A stretch of 64,000 nt of DNA from Durusdinium trenchii (lineage: Eukaryota; Sar; Dinophyceae; Suessiales; Symbiodiniaceae), in NCBI GenBank assembly GCA_963970005.1, contig CAXAMN010003747.1, positions 319,095 through 383,094 on the forward strand. Reading direction: 5' to 3'. Positions 38,526 to 49,916 of this stretch are shown here, in pieces. The translations under genes were made by a program, and so were the position numbers. How positions within the stretch are numbered: position 1 is the stretch's first letter; every line of letters starts with the position of its first letter. The notes under the pieces are model-generated. The model did no database searches, was not told the origin of the DNA, and saw nothing but the letters and a program-made list of their open reading frames with translations.

Positions 38526-38854
38526 TGTACATATGACTGTTCAACATCGCCGGTCCTTGGCGGTCGCCTGCGGAAACAGCAGACGACACTCAGGATGTTC
38601 TACATTTTGACCCACACTTCTTGCTAGTTCATTCTGGACGAGTGCGCCCGCCTTAACCCTGCGCTGTTGAACGGCAAAAAAAAGGCGCTGCGGCTAACTC
38701 CGACGAAAAGTGTCGAAGAACAATCCTCGGATTGCATCCACTGGACGGATACAACATGATACCAAAAATATTGAATCACAATGATGCAATGACCCCATAA
38801 ATAAACACAACTGAGTCTTGATCCTCCGTAGCATCGGGCTCATAAGGGCTTTGA

Positions 38855-39640
38855 ATGGGAGAGCAGATCTCTCCCAGCACTTGCCAGGTCTGCAAGCGTT
38901 GGCCGGTGCGAGGCAAAACCTGTGCCGTGTGCCAAGCGGCTAACAGGTTGTCGCATTGGGTAACTTTGCCATCACTTCTAGGAGAAGCGGAAGGGAGGCC
39001 CTGGTTGCGGATCTGGTCGTTGCGGGCCCTGCTACAGCCCCTGAGACAAAGGAGGAGCAGTTATTGTGGTAGGGGAGGACTCCTTCCAAAGAGAGAATAC
39101 AGAAGAAGAGCAGGTCACCCTTGAAGAGAAGGAGAGAAAGTCCCAGGCGCAGTACAAAGAGGTCAAAGACACCGCATCGTGGTACTGAGTGGAATGGAAG
39201 GATTCCTTATTCCTCTCATCCAAGGTGGACTTCTTCAACAAACAAAGGCATTACCAAGAGGGCGAAGCAAGAGCTTAAACACAGAAGAGATCGACAACGC
39301 GGGTATTGTTGAGAGGCACGATGCCGCCTCGCCTGAGGAGACCAGCAGCGGCCAAAGCCAGAGGCCGTGTGTTGCGAAGGCCCGCTAGCCGGGCGGACGT
39401 TGAGCCCATTGAGGAGCTGCACAGTTGGGGAGCATTGACATTGGACAAGTTGCACAATCTCTCTCCATCATTGAGCTGGACCGTGCTTCTTATTATGAGG
39501 GGCATGTCAAAGTGGCTGGACAGCTCAAAGGGTTGAAGCCCGCAGGAGAAGGCATGGAGTTTGAGCTGACCGGCACGCAAAGTGAAGGATCGACATCCCA
39601 GAGCTTTGGCTTGCCAAGCCATTGAACCCATGAAGTCTCA
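38855..39640 (+). pseudogene. decayed CxxC-domain / basic MPPRLRRPA protein
   Basis: The first block (38855-39124) has two CxxC pairs (CQVCKRW, CAVCQAANRL) like a small zinc ribbon. The second (from ATG 39321) starts MPPRLRRPAAAKARGR. It then continues in another frame as LDRASYYEGHVKVAGQLKG and GMEFELTGTQSEG. From memory, this pairing of a small CxxC domain, a basic Arg/Pro start and a beta-rich domain recurs in Symbiodinium proteins of unknown function. The frame switch near 39470 could be an intron but more likely marks decay. Confidence 0.4.
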
Positions 39641-40049
39641 TTTGCTCACGTCTAGAGGAGAGTTGCGCAATATGAGCAAGGAGGACCCGCCGCTGTAAAT
39701 GACTTACTCGCAACAACAGATGAAAGGGCAAGCCACCCCTGTCCTTTGGCAGGAGACCTCGACGCTTTCTCAGCGGCTAAAGTCGTTGGAAAGCGGGCTA
39801 CATGGGGCTCACTGGACCATAGCACGTCAGTTGGATCTCGTGAAAGCAGAGGAGATCGCTTTAGCACAGCACTTAGAAAGTAGTGAGGCTGCCAGGCTGG
39901 CCCGTGACGACTACCAAAACCGAGCGCCAGGCACCAAACCGTTTGGTATGACAAGGCAAGGTGAGGCAGATTTCAATGCAAAAGGCAAACAGATAACATG
40001 TCAAGCAACATGGCGGCTGAGCCTGTATTTCTTTGGCTGAGCCTTGCAG

Positions 40050-41076
40050 GTATTTTTGCAAGGCCGCTCTGGGACCGGAAAGGCTGTGTGCATCATCAGC
40101 GCATCCTACATCGAAGCCGTCTTTTTCCTGATGCGCGACGTCTCTTCATCACAAGATCTTCACTGCCTTGTGAAAATGTTGCAGATGAGTTGGGAAGCTT
40201 GGCGAAAGAGTGAAAGAGTGTTTGGAACAGACCTGATGACGCCTCCTGCGGTGCTTCCGCACCCAAAAGGGGGGAAGCCGGGAAGATCGTTGATTTTTGC
40301 CACTCTACGGAGGACGGTCCTTGCCTTTGAGCAGACACTTCACACGAGGATCAAAACTTCTGTGTCTGACTTGGGATCAGCTGGTGCAGGGTTTGCTTCC
40401 GAACTGCCCCGGAGCAATTCAATACTCAACTTTTCTTGCAAGATCCTTGGCAATATTAGTACACAGTAGCAGTGGTAGCTGGCCAAATCAGAATGGCCGT
40501 TGCGTAGAACTTTGCAGGGGAGTTTGTCGCTGGACAAAGTTTAAAAACACGAATTCTTTTTGCAAACGACGCTTTTGGCCAGCTTTGAAACCACCTGCCG
40601 GTTTGGATCCGCTCCTAATTTAGGCAGAATTCCACAACAAGCTTCGATCGTTTGATGCAAAGCTACCCGTCGAATTGCGAGGCAGAGTTACACTTGATCA
40701 ATTTCGGACAAAGCAGGCTGGAAATGGACAGAAGGCTACAAAAATTGAGGAAATAGGGGTAGTTTCTGGGTGTGTATGTTTCAGCCCTCCCAGCACGGCC
40801 AATGAGAACGGAGTAGTGCCGTTTCACCAGGTTTGAAGGATATGTACGATGGAGATGCAGCTCGTCAGCTTTCGTGGCATTGCACGCTTCTCGGTGACCC
40901 TTGAGGCCCTTTTAAGAGCAGGCAACTGCCTCACGCTTGAGCAGTACACTGAGCAGACAACCGCCTGTATTGGTGTTCCGTTGCGCAAGGATCAGCTACA
41001 AGACATCTACAGCACCTCGGAAGTAGTTGCAACCTTTCATACAGTCAGCCAAGGCGTTGGCAAGGACACGGTCTAG
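40050..41076 (+). pseudogene. TRANK1-like helicase, Walker A half, decayed
   Basis: Behind a CAG at 40049 the frame reads VFLQGRSGTGKAVCI (Walker A, 40062-40085). The Thr/Ser that must follow GK is Ala here, so nucleotide binding is probably lost. The next expected stretch, LFITRSSLPCENVADELGSL (about 40138-40200), is in another frame. Further matching pieces are FDAKLPVELRGRVTLDQFRT (about 40650-40710) and an ORF at 40849-41076 with LRAGNCLTLEQYTEQT. The order matches the region between motifs I and II of TRANK1-like helicases. Motifs II-VI are absent here but present at 2453-5417, with repeat copies next to both. Confidence 0.55.
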
Positions 41077-41209
41077 GTCCAAGGTGAATTATGAAGAAAC
41101 TTACGCAAAGTTAACCAAATTCCTGCTTGGGAACTCTGCGCAAAATCACTAAATGATAACTTGCAAAATGGAATGTGGATTGAAGGCGAGGGTCAGCATG
41201 TATAATATA

Positions 41210-42222
41210 TTCATATATCATATATCCCATTCTTTGGAGGACAATTTTTGGGGCTGGGTTTTTGTTTCTGAGTTTGGTGAAATGTTGGATCTGCTTCTTG
41301 CTGCTTTTCTTGCTTTTCCTTGTTTCTCTATGACCTCTCCTGCTTTTCTTTCTTCTCATTGCTTTTCTGTGGTTGCTCCCGGTTTTTTATTTTTTCTGCT
41401 TTTCTATGCCTGTTTTGCTTTTCGTTGCTTCTGTGTGAATGCTTTTGTTTACTTTTCCCGCTCCCTTTGCGCTTAGTTTGCCCTTCCTGGCTTTTCTCCT
41501 TTATTGTCCCTCTTGTTTTTGTTGAGGCATATTGATTCCTTATCGCAATGGCCTTTGCTTTTTATGGTCTTTGTTGCTTTCGCTTTTGGTAAGTTTGTTT
41601 TCAATCCTTGAGTCAGCGTTGCTTTATGCATGCTTTTCTGGCTTGGTATGGTTTTCTCTGTTTTCTGATCCACTGGTGGTTGTGCTTTAGTTCACCTTGA
41701 GGAACAACTCAAGTGCCAACTAGAGAAACCACGACTACGCAACAGAAATCCCTAAACGCAACGCTTTTCCAGTTCCACTGAAGGAACTATAATCGAGAAA
41801 CGACAGCAGCGCAGAAAGATCCTCAAACAAAAACGCGCCCTCATATATATATATATACGTATACACACACACACTTTGAAGGTAGCTACAAAGCAAGCCA
41901 GTCTTGAGATGCCGCACGAAGTGCAACTCAGTCTCTCAAAAACAAGTGGTGCGCTTGGAGGTGGTTCAGGCGCCCGACTGCCAGCGCTTCTACATTGGAC
42001 TCAGAGCACGCTGCATTTTCAACCTCAAGCGTGTGGAGCGGGGGAGTGAAGCGTTGTACCTCCCACGGCGGCGCAAAGGAAGTGTCCATTGTCCAAGGCG
42101 CCATCAGCCCATCTGAAAATGATTATCGATCACTGAGATGGGCCAAATGCGCAAGCTAGTGCCGGTGTTCGCCCTGAGCGTTTGGTATTGCATGTTGACC
42201 CAAGAATGGTGCGACAGCAGGA
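41210..42222. repeat. 1-kb dispersed repeat, copy 2
   Basis: Same orientation and nearly the same sequence as 428-1462, including the pyrimidine tract, the TA/CA microsatellite (about 41841-41872) and the shared end. Small indels separate the copies; for example copy 2 lacks part of the gatcaatattgatc stretch. It begins about 135 bases after the decayed helicase half. Confidence 0.85.
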
Positions 42223-42389
42223 GTTTTGCGTTGGTTTCTCTCCGTAGCCTCGCTTTCATCGGCTGTCTTCCTTTCTTGGCCCACATGGATGCAGCGCGCA
42301 GCAACCAGCCTTTCCCACACGACTGGCCGACCACACACCTCCCCACATACCTGCACAATCACCCTCCCACACACTACCTACCTTGGCGC

Positions 42390-42800
42390 CCACTACTTTT
42401 TATGTCTCCCTCCACCACCCGCACGCTTGAATGGCTCATCGAAGCCATCATCCAACATCCAATCATTTTGGACCCTATTCCCAGCCAGGAGCACTTCACC
42501 AACCGCAATTCGTACCGGCTCTGTGTCCAATTCCGCAACTCGTTGTATCGATTGCTTGATTTGAACCAGGGGACGCCGCCTCCTCCAATTCCTACTTCTC
42601 ACGGCCATTACCAAATGGACCCCAATGTCCGTTTCCCGGCCCAGACAAGCATGCAACTTCACCACACGCCCGCTCAATTCCACCTCTTCCCCAGCGCACC
42701 CGGTCTCGCTCCCGGGAACGCACCCACTCGCACCGCAGCTGGGATACACCACTCCCCCATCCCCCACTCTTTCGCTGTGCTGGCGGAGTTTGTAGCACGG
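42390..42800 (+). pseudogene. C-rich coding-like fragment, retroelement-associated
   Basis: Within a 312-aa open frame starting in the 1-kb repeat (42138-43076), the middle part shows strongly C-ending codons and a protein-like run: TLEWLIEAIIQHPIILDPIP and NSYRLCVQFRNSLYRLLDLN. A Pro/His-rich stretch follows. The codon style matches the reverse transcriptase on the opposite strand just downstream, so this may be the start of a second, oppositely oriented copy. The full 312-aa ORF is not credible as one protein because it begins in unrelated repeat DNA. Confidence 0.35.
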
Positions 42801-43239
42801 GTGAAACCTGGTGTGACAGTGCTAAGGCGGAGGAGGGCGGCTGGCAGCAGCATCGGATGCTCTCTGACAATTCAATGTAGAGCGGCGCGTCGGATAGCAT
42901 CAGCTAAGGAGGAACTTTGGGACTCAGTCAGTGGAGGTGGAATAGGTGGAAGAATGGGTTGTGATGCTGGACAAGGTGTAGGTGGAACTGTGCTGGGTCA
43001 AAAGCCGGCTGTGGGGCTGGTTGAGGTGGTGGTTGACGCGCGGCTGCCAGGCGGCGCCGAATGCTGGTGTAGGTGACCGATTGTAGTGGGCCCTCATCCA
43101 TAGAAAGGAGGGAGCGGTGTAGCAGCTCGGAAGCGTGGTAGCCGTTTGAGGTGACAAATGCCTGTGGAAAAAGAGACAGAAAAAATGGCAGGTATCAGAA
43201 AGAGGCTGGTGTGAAAGTGTAAGAGTGATGGGTATTGTC

Positions 43240-45006
43240 GTCGTTACTCAAGGTGGGTGAGCTGCAAGGCTGCAAGTATGGGATGGTGACTGCGAGTCAC
43301 ACCGCAGAGAGCGAGGGGGCAGCTTTTACCAAAAACCACAGCAGCCAGCGCGCGCCGTGTGCAGGAGCCGAAGCTGGTGGACTGGTTGGCAGTATCGATC
43401 TGCTCTTGAATAATGTCCGTGGAAGCGCTACACAGATTGAGGTGAAGGTTGCCCTGGTAGCCCACTGCGCCGCTTGCACGCAGCAGGGTGGTGTCTTTTT
43501 TCTGCTTTTCAAGTCCGCAGCCGTCGGTGGAAAGATGTATTTGTAGATGGTGTGGGGACGGGACGCAAGTCAGGAAAGCGTCAGTCGTTTGTGCTGCCGG
43601 CTGATGTGGGGTCCCGGATCTATTTCTAGGACTGTGTTGGTTGAATGTAGGTAATGGTGCGGGTGGTTAGGTCGATGTTGAAGCCGAGTAGGTGGAAATC
43701 CTCAACTGTCTCAAGCTCGACGGGATCGCCGAAGAAATCATCGTGGATAAGTGTCTGGGTCCGGGTTGCTGGGCGGGTGCTCATTGCGGGTGATGAAGCG
43801 ATTGTCAACGTAGCGGTAGTAGTTGAAATGGAGATCTGTGTGATGGAGTAGGTTGGTGTGAAGTTGCTGCCAAGAGTGCTCAATGAGAGTAATGGCAACG
43901 TTGCAAATCCAATCCCAGTTTGCTTGTATGGTTGCCGGCCCGGAAGGAGTGCGCGTTGAGTGGGATGCCTGTAGGTGGCGGCCAATATGGGCGCGGTGGT
44001 AGGGATTGCCCGTGGCTTGTACGTCGATGGTGATGGTGGGGGCGGTTTGTTGTTGTTGCCAACGCTGGACTAGGCTGAGAACTGCGTCGATGAGTCTGTG
44101 TTGGGGGACGGAGTTCAAGAAACCGACTAAATTGTAGGCATGGAAGCGGTTCCAACGTTGGGGGATGGACAGTTGCTGTGGATATTGTGGGTAGAGGTGT
44201 TGGAGCATGATGTCCAGAGCTCGGCTGGCTGGTGACACGGAAGAGAGTGCCTGCCAGGGACTGGTAGTAGGATATGAAGGTCCTACCCTTCCGCCACTTC
44301 TTTTCTTTGAGATGGGCTATGGAATGGTGAATTCTTTGCGAAGGCCCCATTTGTAGCGTGTGCGAAGTCCTGGGGGTATAGTGGCGAGCAGGTGCTCTTG
44401 GATGTTGCGAGGAGTGAGGTGGGGCATCGGTTGGAACAGTTCCGGAGCGCGCCAGGTGGTGAGCGCCCCGAAGAAATTTTTTTGCGGGCAGAAAATTCGG
44501 ATCTGCTGAAGTTCGTGGTCTGGACGGTGTAGGACCACTTTGTCACCAAGGTATTCCTGTAGCTGGCGAACTAGTCTGGCTGTGAAGCGAGGGTGGTGTT
44601 TGAGGGAGTGGATGCGGTGTTGCCATTGTTGGTGGAGGAAGGGTTCATGAGCTGCGCAAGGGATGGTGGGAAGCCTTGAGTGCGGAGCCACTTGCGGAAT
44701 GCCGTCTGGAAGGTGAGGTAGTATCTGGCTTTGGTAAGGGTAGAAGGTGCTGTTCATGTTGGCGTCAAGGAAGATGCGGAGGTGGGGCGGTAAGTTGAAT
44801 CTGGTCGATTGTAATTGTCCGTCGGTAGTTGGATGGTCTGCATGTTGGAGCAGTGTTCGCAAGTGTTTGCAGGCGCACGGGAGGTCTTCTGGATCAGCAG
44901 GTGCGAGAAGGCTGTCCACCCATTTGCGGTGGTTGGGCTGCTTCGCGTAGTTTGCACGTGGGGAGGTGGATGTGAAAGGTGTTGCCAGACAATGGACCTG
45001 AGCCAC
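43240..45006 (-). pseudogene. reverse transcriptase, frameshifted, of a retroelement
   Basis: Read on the minus strand: an N-terminal block (45006-44317) with PHLRIFLDANMNSTFYPYQ and LTPRNIQEHLLATIPPGLRT. Then, in another frame, KEKKWRKGRTFISYYQS (about 44310-44260). Then, in a third, AYNLVGFLNSVPQHRLIDAV and FNYYRYVDNRF (44238-43738). The YVDN is the polymerase box, with Asn for the second Asp. After a further frameshift come ELETVEDFHLLGFNID (about 43690) and a thumb-like TSAGSTND stretch near 43600. Known reverse transcriptases have the same order (fingers, palm YxDD, LLGF). At least three frameshifts and the YVDN box indicate a dead copy. I recall intact relatives in Symbiodinium genomes but cannot name the clade with certainty. 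Confidence 0.7.
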
Positions 45007-45060
45007 TGCTGAGTTTGGGACGTGAAAGATTCATGAGAGAGGAACGGGATAGTAAGAGGT

Positions 45061-47030
45061 CTTAAATAATTTGTCTTTTATAACATGTTAAGTAGAGTTA
45101 ACCAAATGTTGATGAAACTATTAGTTAATATACTAGTTAGGCAGAGTTAGCAAGTCACTTTTTAAAGGTCATATGGTACAAAACAGAAGCTTTGAAAAGA
45201 ACAAAAATATAGTTACCAGCTGCTTGATTTTAGCTGGTGGCTCTTATTTACATCGAATAAAATCACATGGTTTTGAAAACTGTTTCTCTTGATGGAGATG
45301 CCACATGGCAAGCCTATTAACTATTCATATCAAAATGTTCCAAAAACCTATACCAACCCATCCACATGAACACTTTGCTGGGTTTGATAAAATGCCAAGC
45401 CAGGCGACTGCTGCATTGCAACTTTTCATGCATTCACTGGCTTGATGAAATGCCATGGAGCCAATTTTGGTGCTTAGACAGACAAAACCAGCAAGCGCAT
45501 GGACCCTGCTTAGGACCCTTTTCTTCAGCATTTGGGAATAGATTGGGTAAGGCAGAAGCACCTTGGCTGCGCCTGTGTTTTTGTGGCAAATCACAGGCAT
45601 AATGATGTCTGCTGTGGGTACAAACCCCAAGTTGTGGCCCAATACTTGGCAAATTGCACATTGCTTATGTGGTAGCCATTCTTTGACCAGCCAAGACTTC
45701 ACCAACGAAGTGGCAACATCATGCAATAGGAAATGCAATTGGATTTTCTGCAATCCCCATGGACTCACCTGCCTGGTAAATGACAATGTCATCCTTGAAG
45801 CAACTCATATGGTTCACTTTGGCACACTGGCTGCTCTTGGCCTCTCCAATTGGCTCGCCAATCAGATTGGATAAAGTTTGCAAACTTTTCTTGGAAGCTG
45901 GTTCAAGTGGCAGATCTCCTTGGCAAGAGCTTGCTCCAAGAGATTGGTTTCAAAATGCTTCTTGTTTAGCAAACTAGTGGCCAGTTGGCCGATTGGCTTG
46001 TGCTTTCTTTCATTGGCAAAGCATGATGGGAGGAAGCCAAATCTTTGCTATGTATCTGGCATATGGAGCAGCCAATGCCATTTCTTTATCAATGACGCTT
46101 CTGGGAAGGCAGTCTGGAATCATTGTATGGCCGGCTCTATGGCTGGCAATAAAGTGCCTTTGCTGATGACGCCAGCAAATCATGGACCTGGTCAATGAGA
46201 GATGCCATTGCCAGCAAAGCCTGGCAAGCTGGAGCTTGGAGGCCATTGGGCAATGGCACATTGTAAACAAACTGGCGCACAATTGGGTATATGGCTAAAC
46301 ACTCTGAAGCTTGGACTGAAATCTTTTGATTGTTTTTGTGGCTTGTCATCTTCTTCTTGGAGAAATCTGTTCCAACATGCTGGCACTTCCAAGCTCTTGG
46401 GAAAACCCCAAATTGGAAGTAAGCCTCCAAGCCAGACCATACTTGGAAACCTTCTTCCATGTCACACAGCCACTGGTATAACACAATGGGCGTTGCTCAG
46501 TGCAGTATGCCACGCATGTAATCATGTGCAAATTGGCTGCATGGCCTCAGATACCCATGGATTTCAAGTCTGGGTCGAGAAGTAAAGCCTTGGAGCTGTG
46601 GTTCCAGCCTGTGGCCCTGCCACATGTCAAACCTGCTTTGGTACACTGGGTCTTTTGGCTTCCAATTTGGCATATGATTGGCGAACCTCTGCATCACTGG
46701 TCAGCACCAACTGGCTGTACTTGGTGATGTTGCAGGGCATCTGGTCCTCTGTGGTGCCACTGGCTCGAACATTGGCGCACAAAAAGCAGAACTTCTGCCC
46801 ACTCCCACCTTTGCTGCTCCAAACTTGCTTCTGGGCTGCACCATCAGCTAACAGCCTGGAGAAGGTGAAGTGGAGCCTGATATCTTGGCCTTCTGGGCCT
46901 TTCAACAAAAAGGCCAGTGGGTGGATGAATCATCTCATGGCAAAAAATGCTTCTAAGCAGAGCAGTGGTGATTTGGCCAACACCAGCTTCCACAGCTGAT
47001 ACATTGCTTGATCTGACCAAAGCTAGAGTC
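45061..47030. other. CpG-depleted block rich in TG/CA
   Basis: Between 45361 and 47030 I count only about 17 CpG dinucleotides, while TGG, CCA, TTGGC and GCCAA words abound. The first 300 bases have nearly none. CpG becomes frequent again from about 47040 on. ORFs exist on both strands (for example 155 aa at 45325-45792 minus, 115 aa at 46137-46484 minus) but none has a recognisable domain. The pattern is what long-term methylation and deamination of an old insertion would leave. Confidence 0.7.
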
Positions 47031-48954
47031 GGATCCATTTTGGGAGTGTGAGTTGCGTGCACAGATCAAAGGCATCGTGCTCTGCGAAACTGACATCTGT
47101 CAGGGGAATGAATTCATCCCTTGCGCTCAGTTCATATTCATCAGAATAGTGCACATCTGTCAGGGGGACGATACTGGTATGGACCACTGGTGCCACCAGT
47201 TTTTCGATACACTGCTAGTGGACGCAGGATTTAGTCCGTGTCATGACGCTACCATCCTTGTCATATCGTTCGGTGAGCGCGAAGTAGTGCAACAGGTACA
47301 TGTGAACTAGGTGCCCTTCATGTCGGAAGGAAACTACCACGTCAAGTACGCCATAGTCTATATCCTCAAACTGAGTCTCAAAACGAACGAATTGCGTGAC
47401 GTCAATATCACTGTCGTGATCCAGCTGAACAGGTTCCCGCAACTAGTTGGGAGACCAGGGTGGCCAGGTCGACATGAGTGCTAACCAAGCACTCCGACGT
47501 GTTCACACCAGGGGAAGCTGACAGTTGAGCCAAAGCTACAGGAGATCAGTATAGGGGCAGCTTAGAATTGTCACTCATGCTTCTGAAAGGCAAAATGCAT
47601 CTGAACGTGGGTGGTTGCTCGGGACGGCCAGTCAAAAGTGGCCTCACTCAGTTGGCAGGGGTATAATTGCCCTTGCCTCTTTGGTGATTGGCACTCGGAG
47701 AATTTCAACATCCTACGAAGTGCCGTGAGCAAGGTCAACAGTGACTTTTTTTGCACGAGTGGAGGCGCTGTGTGTGCCGAAAGGCACAAGTCACCTTGAT
47801 TGAATTAAATAGGATAACTGAGAAGATACGAGCCAGGAAAAGGACAAGGCCCAAAACCACAAAACCAAACAACAACCACAACCACCCCCAAAACAGCAAA
47901 CCAGGAAACAGAAAAACCGGGCACGTATCTCATCAGGACTGTCCGAGCCGAAGCGACTGTCTTGAAATAGGGGTGAAACGGGGCATTGAATTCCGCCTTC
48001 TATCCACGCTCAGTTCATGAAGATCAGGAGGTAGCAAGTTTCCTTTTTGCGGGCAGTGAGTACCAAGGTGATTATATAGCTCAGACTAATCTTCCAGACA
48101 CATACTCAAACGTGTGCAGGAGTGAGGAACATTGCAATCATTGCACTGCGCAGAGGCGAAACATGACTTATGTCCCAGAGCACGGCTTTGCCTCTGACAG
48201 ATTCCGCTTGTTTCAAGCAAGCCTCATTAGTCTGGCACATGGCTTCAGCAGCATGAGTCCTGCCATTGGCTAAATGTTTGCACCACGGCTGATTCAAACC
48301 ACGCCACCGCGTTCAATGAAAATATCATTACGAATGTTCTTTTGGGTGCCCTGGGGCTCCAAACCCTGGCCTGCCCAAACCGTGTGAGCACTTAAGCAAA
48401 CCAAACATTGTGACAATCACTGCCTGCATGATGTCTCGTGGTGGCGACGCAATCATTTTCACCAGGTCCCTACGTTGATGGGTCGAGGAGGAACTCAATG
48501 AATGAAGTGCATAAATCCGGATGCCCATGTTTCTGTTTGTCGATGTTAGTGGATATTGCAGTGAGCCAGGCTGTAGCCTCGATCAATCCTCTATTGATTC
48601 TGCTTGCGGGCCCCCTCCTACCTGGCCGAGTGCTTGCAAGCCCCCAATAAACCTTTTGGGGGCCATGTCCTCGTCCCCCAGCCCATCCCGCCAACAAGGC
48701 CTTAAATTAACCCACCCAAAGGCAAACCTGGGCCTTCCTTCCCCACAACGCCCCCAAACTCGTAGCCCTCAGCCCTGAGTATATAACTGTATGATTTATG
48801 TTAATTTCATGTCTGATTCTGTAAGCCCATGGGAAGCTACACCAAAATCATTATACCAGCATAGACCCCAAACAGTTTCAAAACGATTCGTTTTGACCAA
48901 CAATAATTTTGGAAACCCTAAGGGCCAAAGCTAGTAGCTTGAAATCCTAATGTT
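47031..48954. other. no recognisable gene
   Basis: Small features only: the word acatctgtcagggg twice (about 47090 and 47153), an A/C-rich tract at 47830-47920, and a perfect 8-bp stem (gcccccaa / ttgggggc, 48640-48663). No ORF with a recognisable domain. Confidence 0.4.
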
Positions 48955-48964
48955 NNNNNNNNNN
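48955..48964. other. assembly gap (10 N) flanked by a duplicated word
   Basis: The stretch ggaaaccctaagggccaaag followed by ctagt occurs both just before (from about 48911) and just after (from about 48987) the N run. This could be a real short repeat, or the same locus assembled twice at a scaffold join. Confidence 0.95.
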
Positions 48965-49253
48965 ATGTTTCTGGTTGTTAGGATTTGGAAACCCTAAGGG
49001 CCAAAGCTAGTCTTGATAACCAGGCGAAAGGTTGGTGAAAGGTTCGCGAAGATGTGGCGAAAGCAGTGGTTGCAGATTAGGAATGATTCCCCTTTCTGAT
49101 ATTTTAGATGCAAGTAGTAGCAGAAACTCGGCGAAAGGGTTAGCGAGAGAAGTTGTTGGGTGAGTGGGTCGGCGAGAGCAAAGCATGCAGCCGCGAAAGC
49201 ATTGCGAAGGGATTGGCGAAAGGTTCTTATAATCTTAATAAAAGTTCCGGATG

Positions 49254-49494
49254 GTTTTTGACACCGCTCAAATTGAAATGCATACTTGGGAAACGGAGCA
49301 GTGTAAGAATTGTAGTTCTTGCAGGTTCTTGTTTGCTTGTTGGGTTGCGCCCTCATCCATGTAGAGACCATATCCAAAGTTATGCCTACATCGACTTTCC
49401 TAGCCTTTTCGTATAAGCCCCTCACCGAACCGAAGCCGTCCTCCACGTCGTAGTATATTATTTCCAATACCTTTTCTTTTTCCAATCTAGTCAT
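49254..49494 (-). pseudogene. integrase N-terminal domain, Polinton/virophage-like, truncated
   Basis: The start at 49494 reads MTRLEKEKVLEIIYYDVEDG, then GSVRGLYEKARKVDVGIT, MVSTWMRAQPNKQ and YNSYTAPFPKYAFQ. This layout, a short helical domain with LY-x2-A and W(L/M)-x3-Q-x-NKQ before an expected catalytic core, is what I recall for retrovirus-type integrases of Polinton-like viruses and their relatives in protist genomes. After about 49254 the homologous-looking run ends and the frame continues with unrelated Phe/Leu-rich sequence, so the DDE core is missing. The surroundings are clearly AT-rich. Annotated as an old viral or transposon remnant. Confidence 0.5.
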
Positions 49495-49559
49495 TGAAAA
49501 ATACTTACATTACAATTTTATGATACTTTATTGTATCATTAAAAACATTGTGAACTCAA

Positions 49560-49916
49560 ACCAAGAACCTCTGGCACTGTTTGGTTTTCTTGTGTTTTGC
49601 CAAGTTTGACTCGCAGCTCATGGCACAGCCGCATATATCGCATACACACGGTTGTTTCGTTTTCTCTTGGTAATATCTTTGGAAATACGTTTCGTCCTTC
49701 GGTCTTCTGTTGTAATATCCGTCGTCCTGCTGTCCTGCTTTCTCCATTGGGTTTTTTGGGGTTTTTGGACTGATGAAATTGCTTCATAGCTTTCTTCCGA
49801 TGAAAAACAGTTTCGCTGTCAGTCAGCTCTTTGTTTCCAAAACCGTTCCAAATAGAGTCAAAGGTTTCATTCGTCATCGGGATTTCAACTCCACTACTTA
49901 CAAAGTAACAAGGCAT
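49560..49916 (-). pseudogene. small zinc-finger protein, virus-like, frameshifted
   Basis: From ATG 49916 one frame gives about 57 residues (ETFDSIWNGFG, RKKAMKQFHQSKNPKKP). The continuation lies in a second frame from about 49747: ETYFQRYYQEKTKQ and CDICGCAMSCESNLAKHKKT followed by KQC. The latter fits a single C2H2/C2HC finger (C-x2-C, H, C). Small proteins with this type of finger occur in large DNA viruses and Polinton-like elements of protists. It lies just upstream, in the same orientation, of the integrase remnant. One frameshift separates the two parts. Confidence 0.45.

Noticed and set aside
42138..43076. 312-aa plus-strand ORF taken as one protein
   Set aside because: Its start lies in the dispersed repeat and its end is antisense to the reverse-transcriptase region; only the middle part looks coding.
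45325..46484. 155-aa and 115-aa minus-strand ORFs as genes
   Set aside because: The block has open frames on both strands, strong CpG loss and no recognisable motif; composition explains them.
48640..48663. hairpin as a transcription terminator
   Set aside because: Stem of 8 bp without neighbouring gene; such terminators are not expected in a nuclear dinoflagellate genome.
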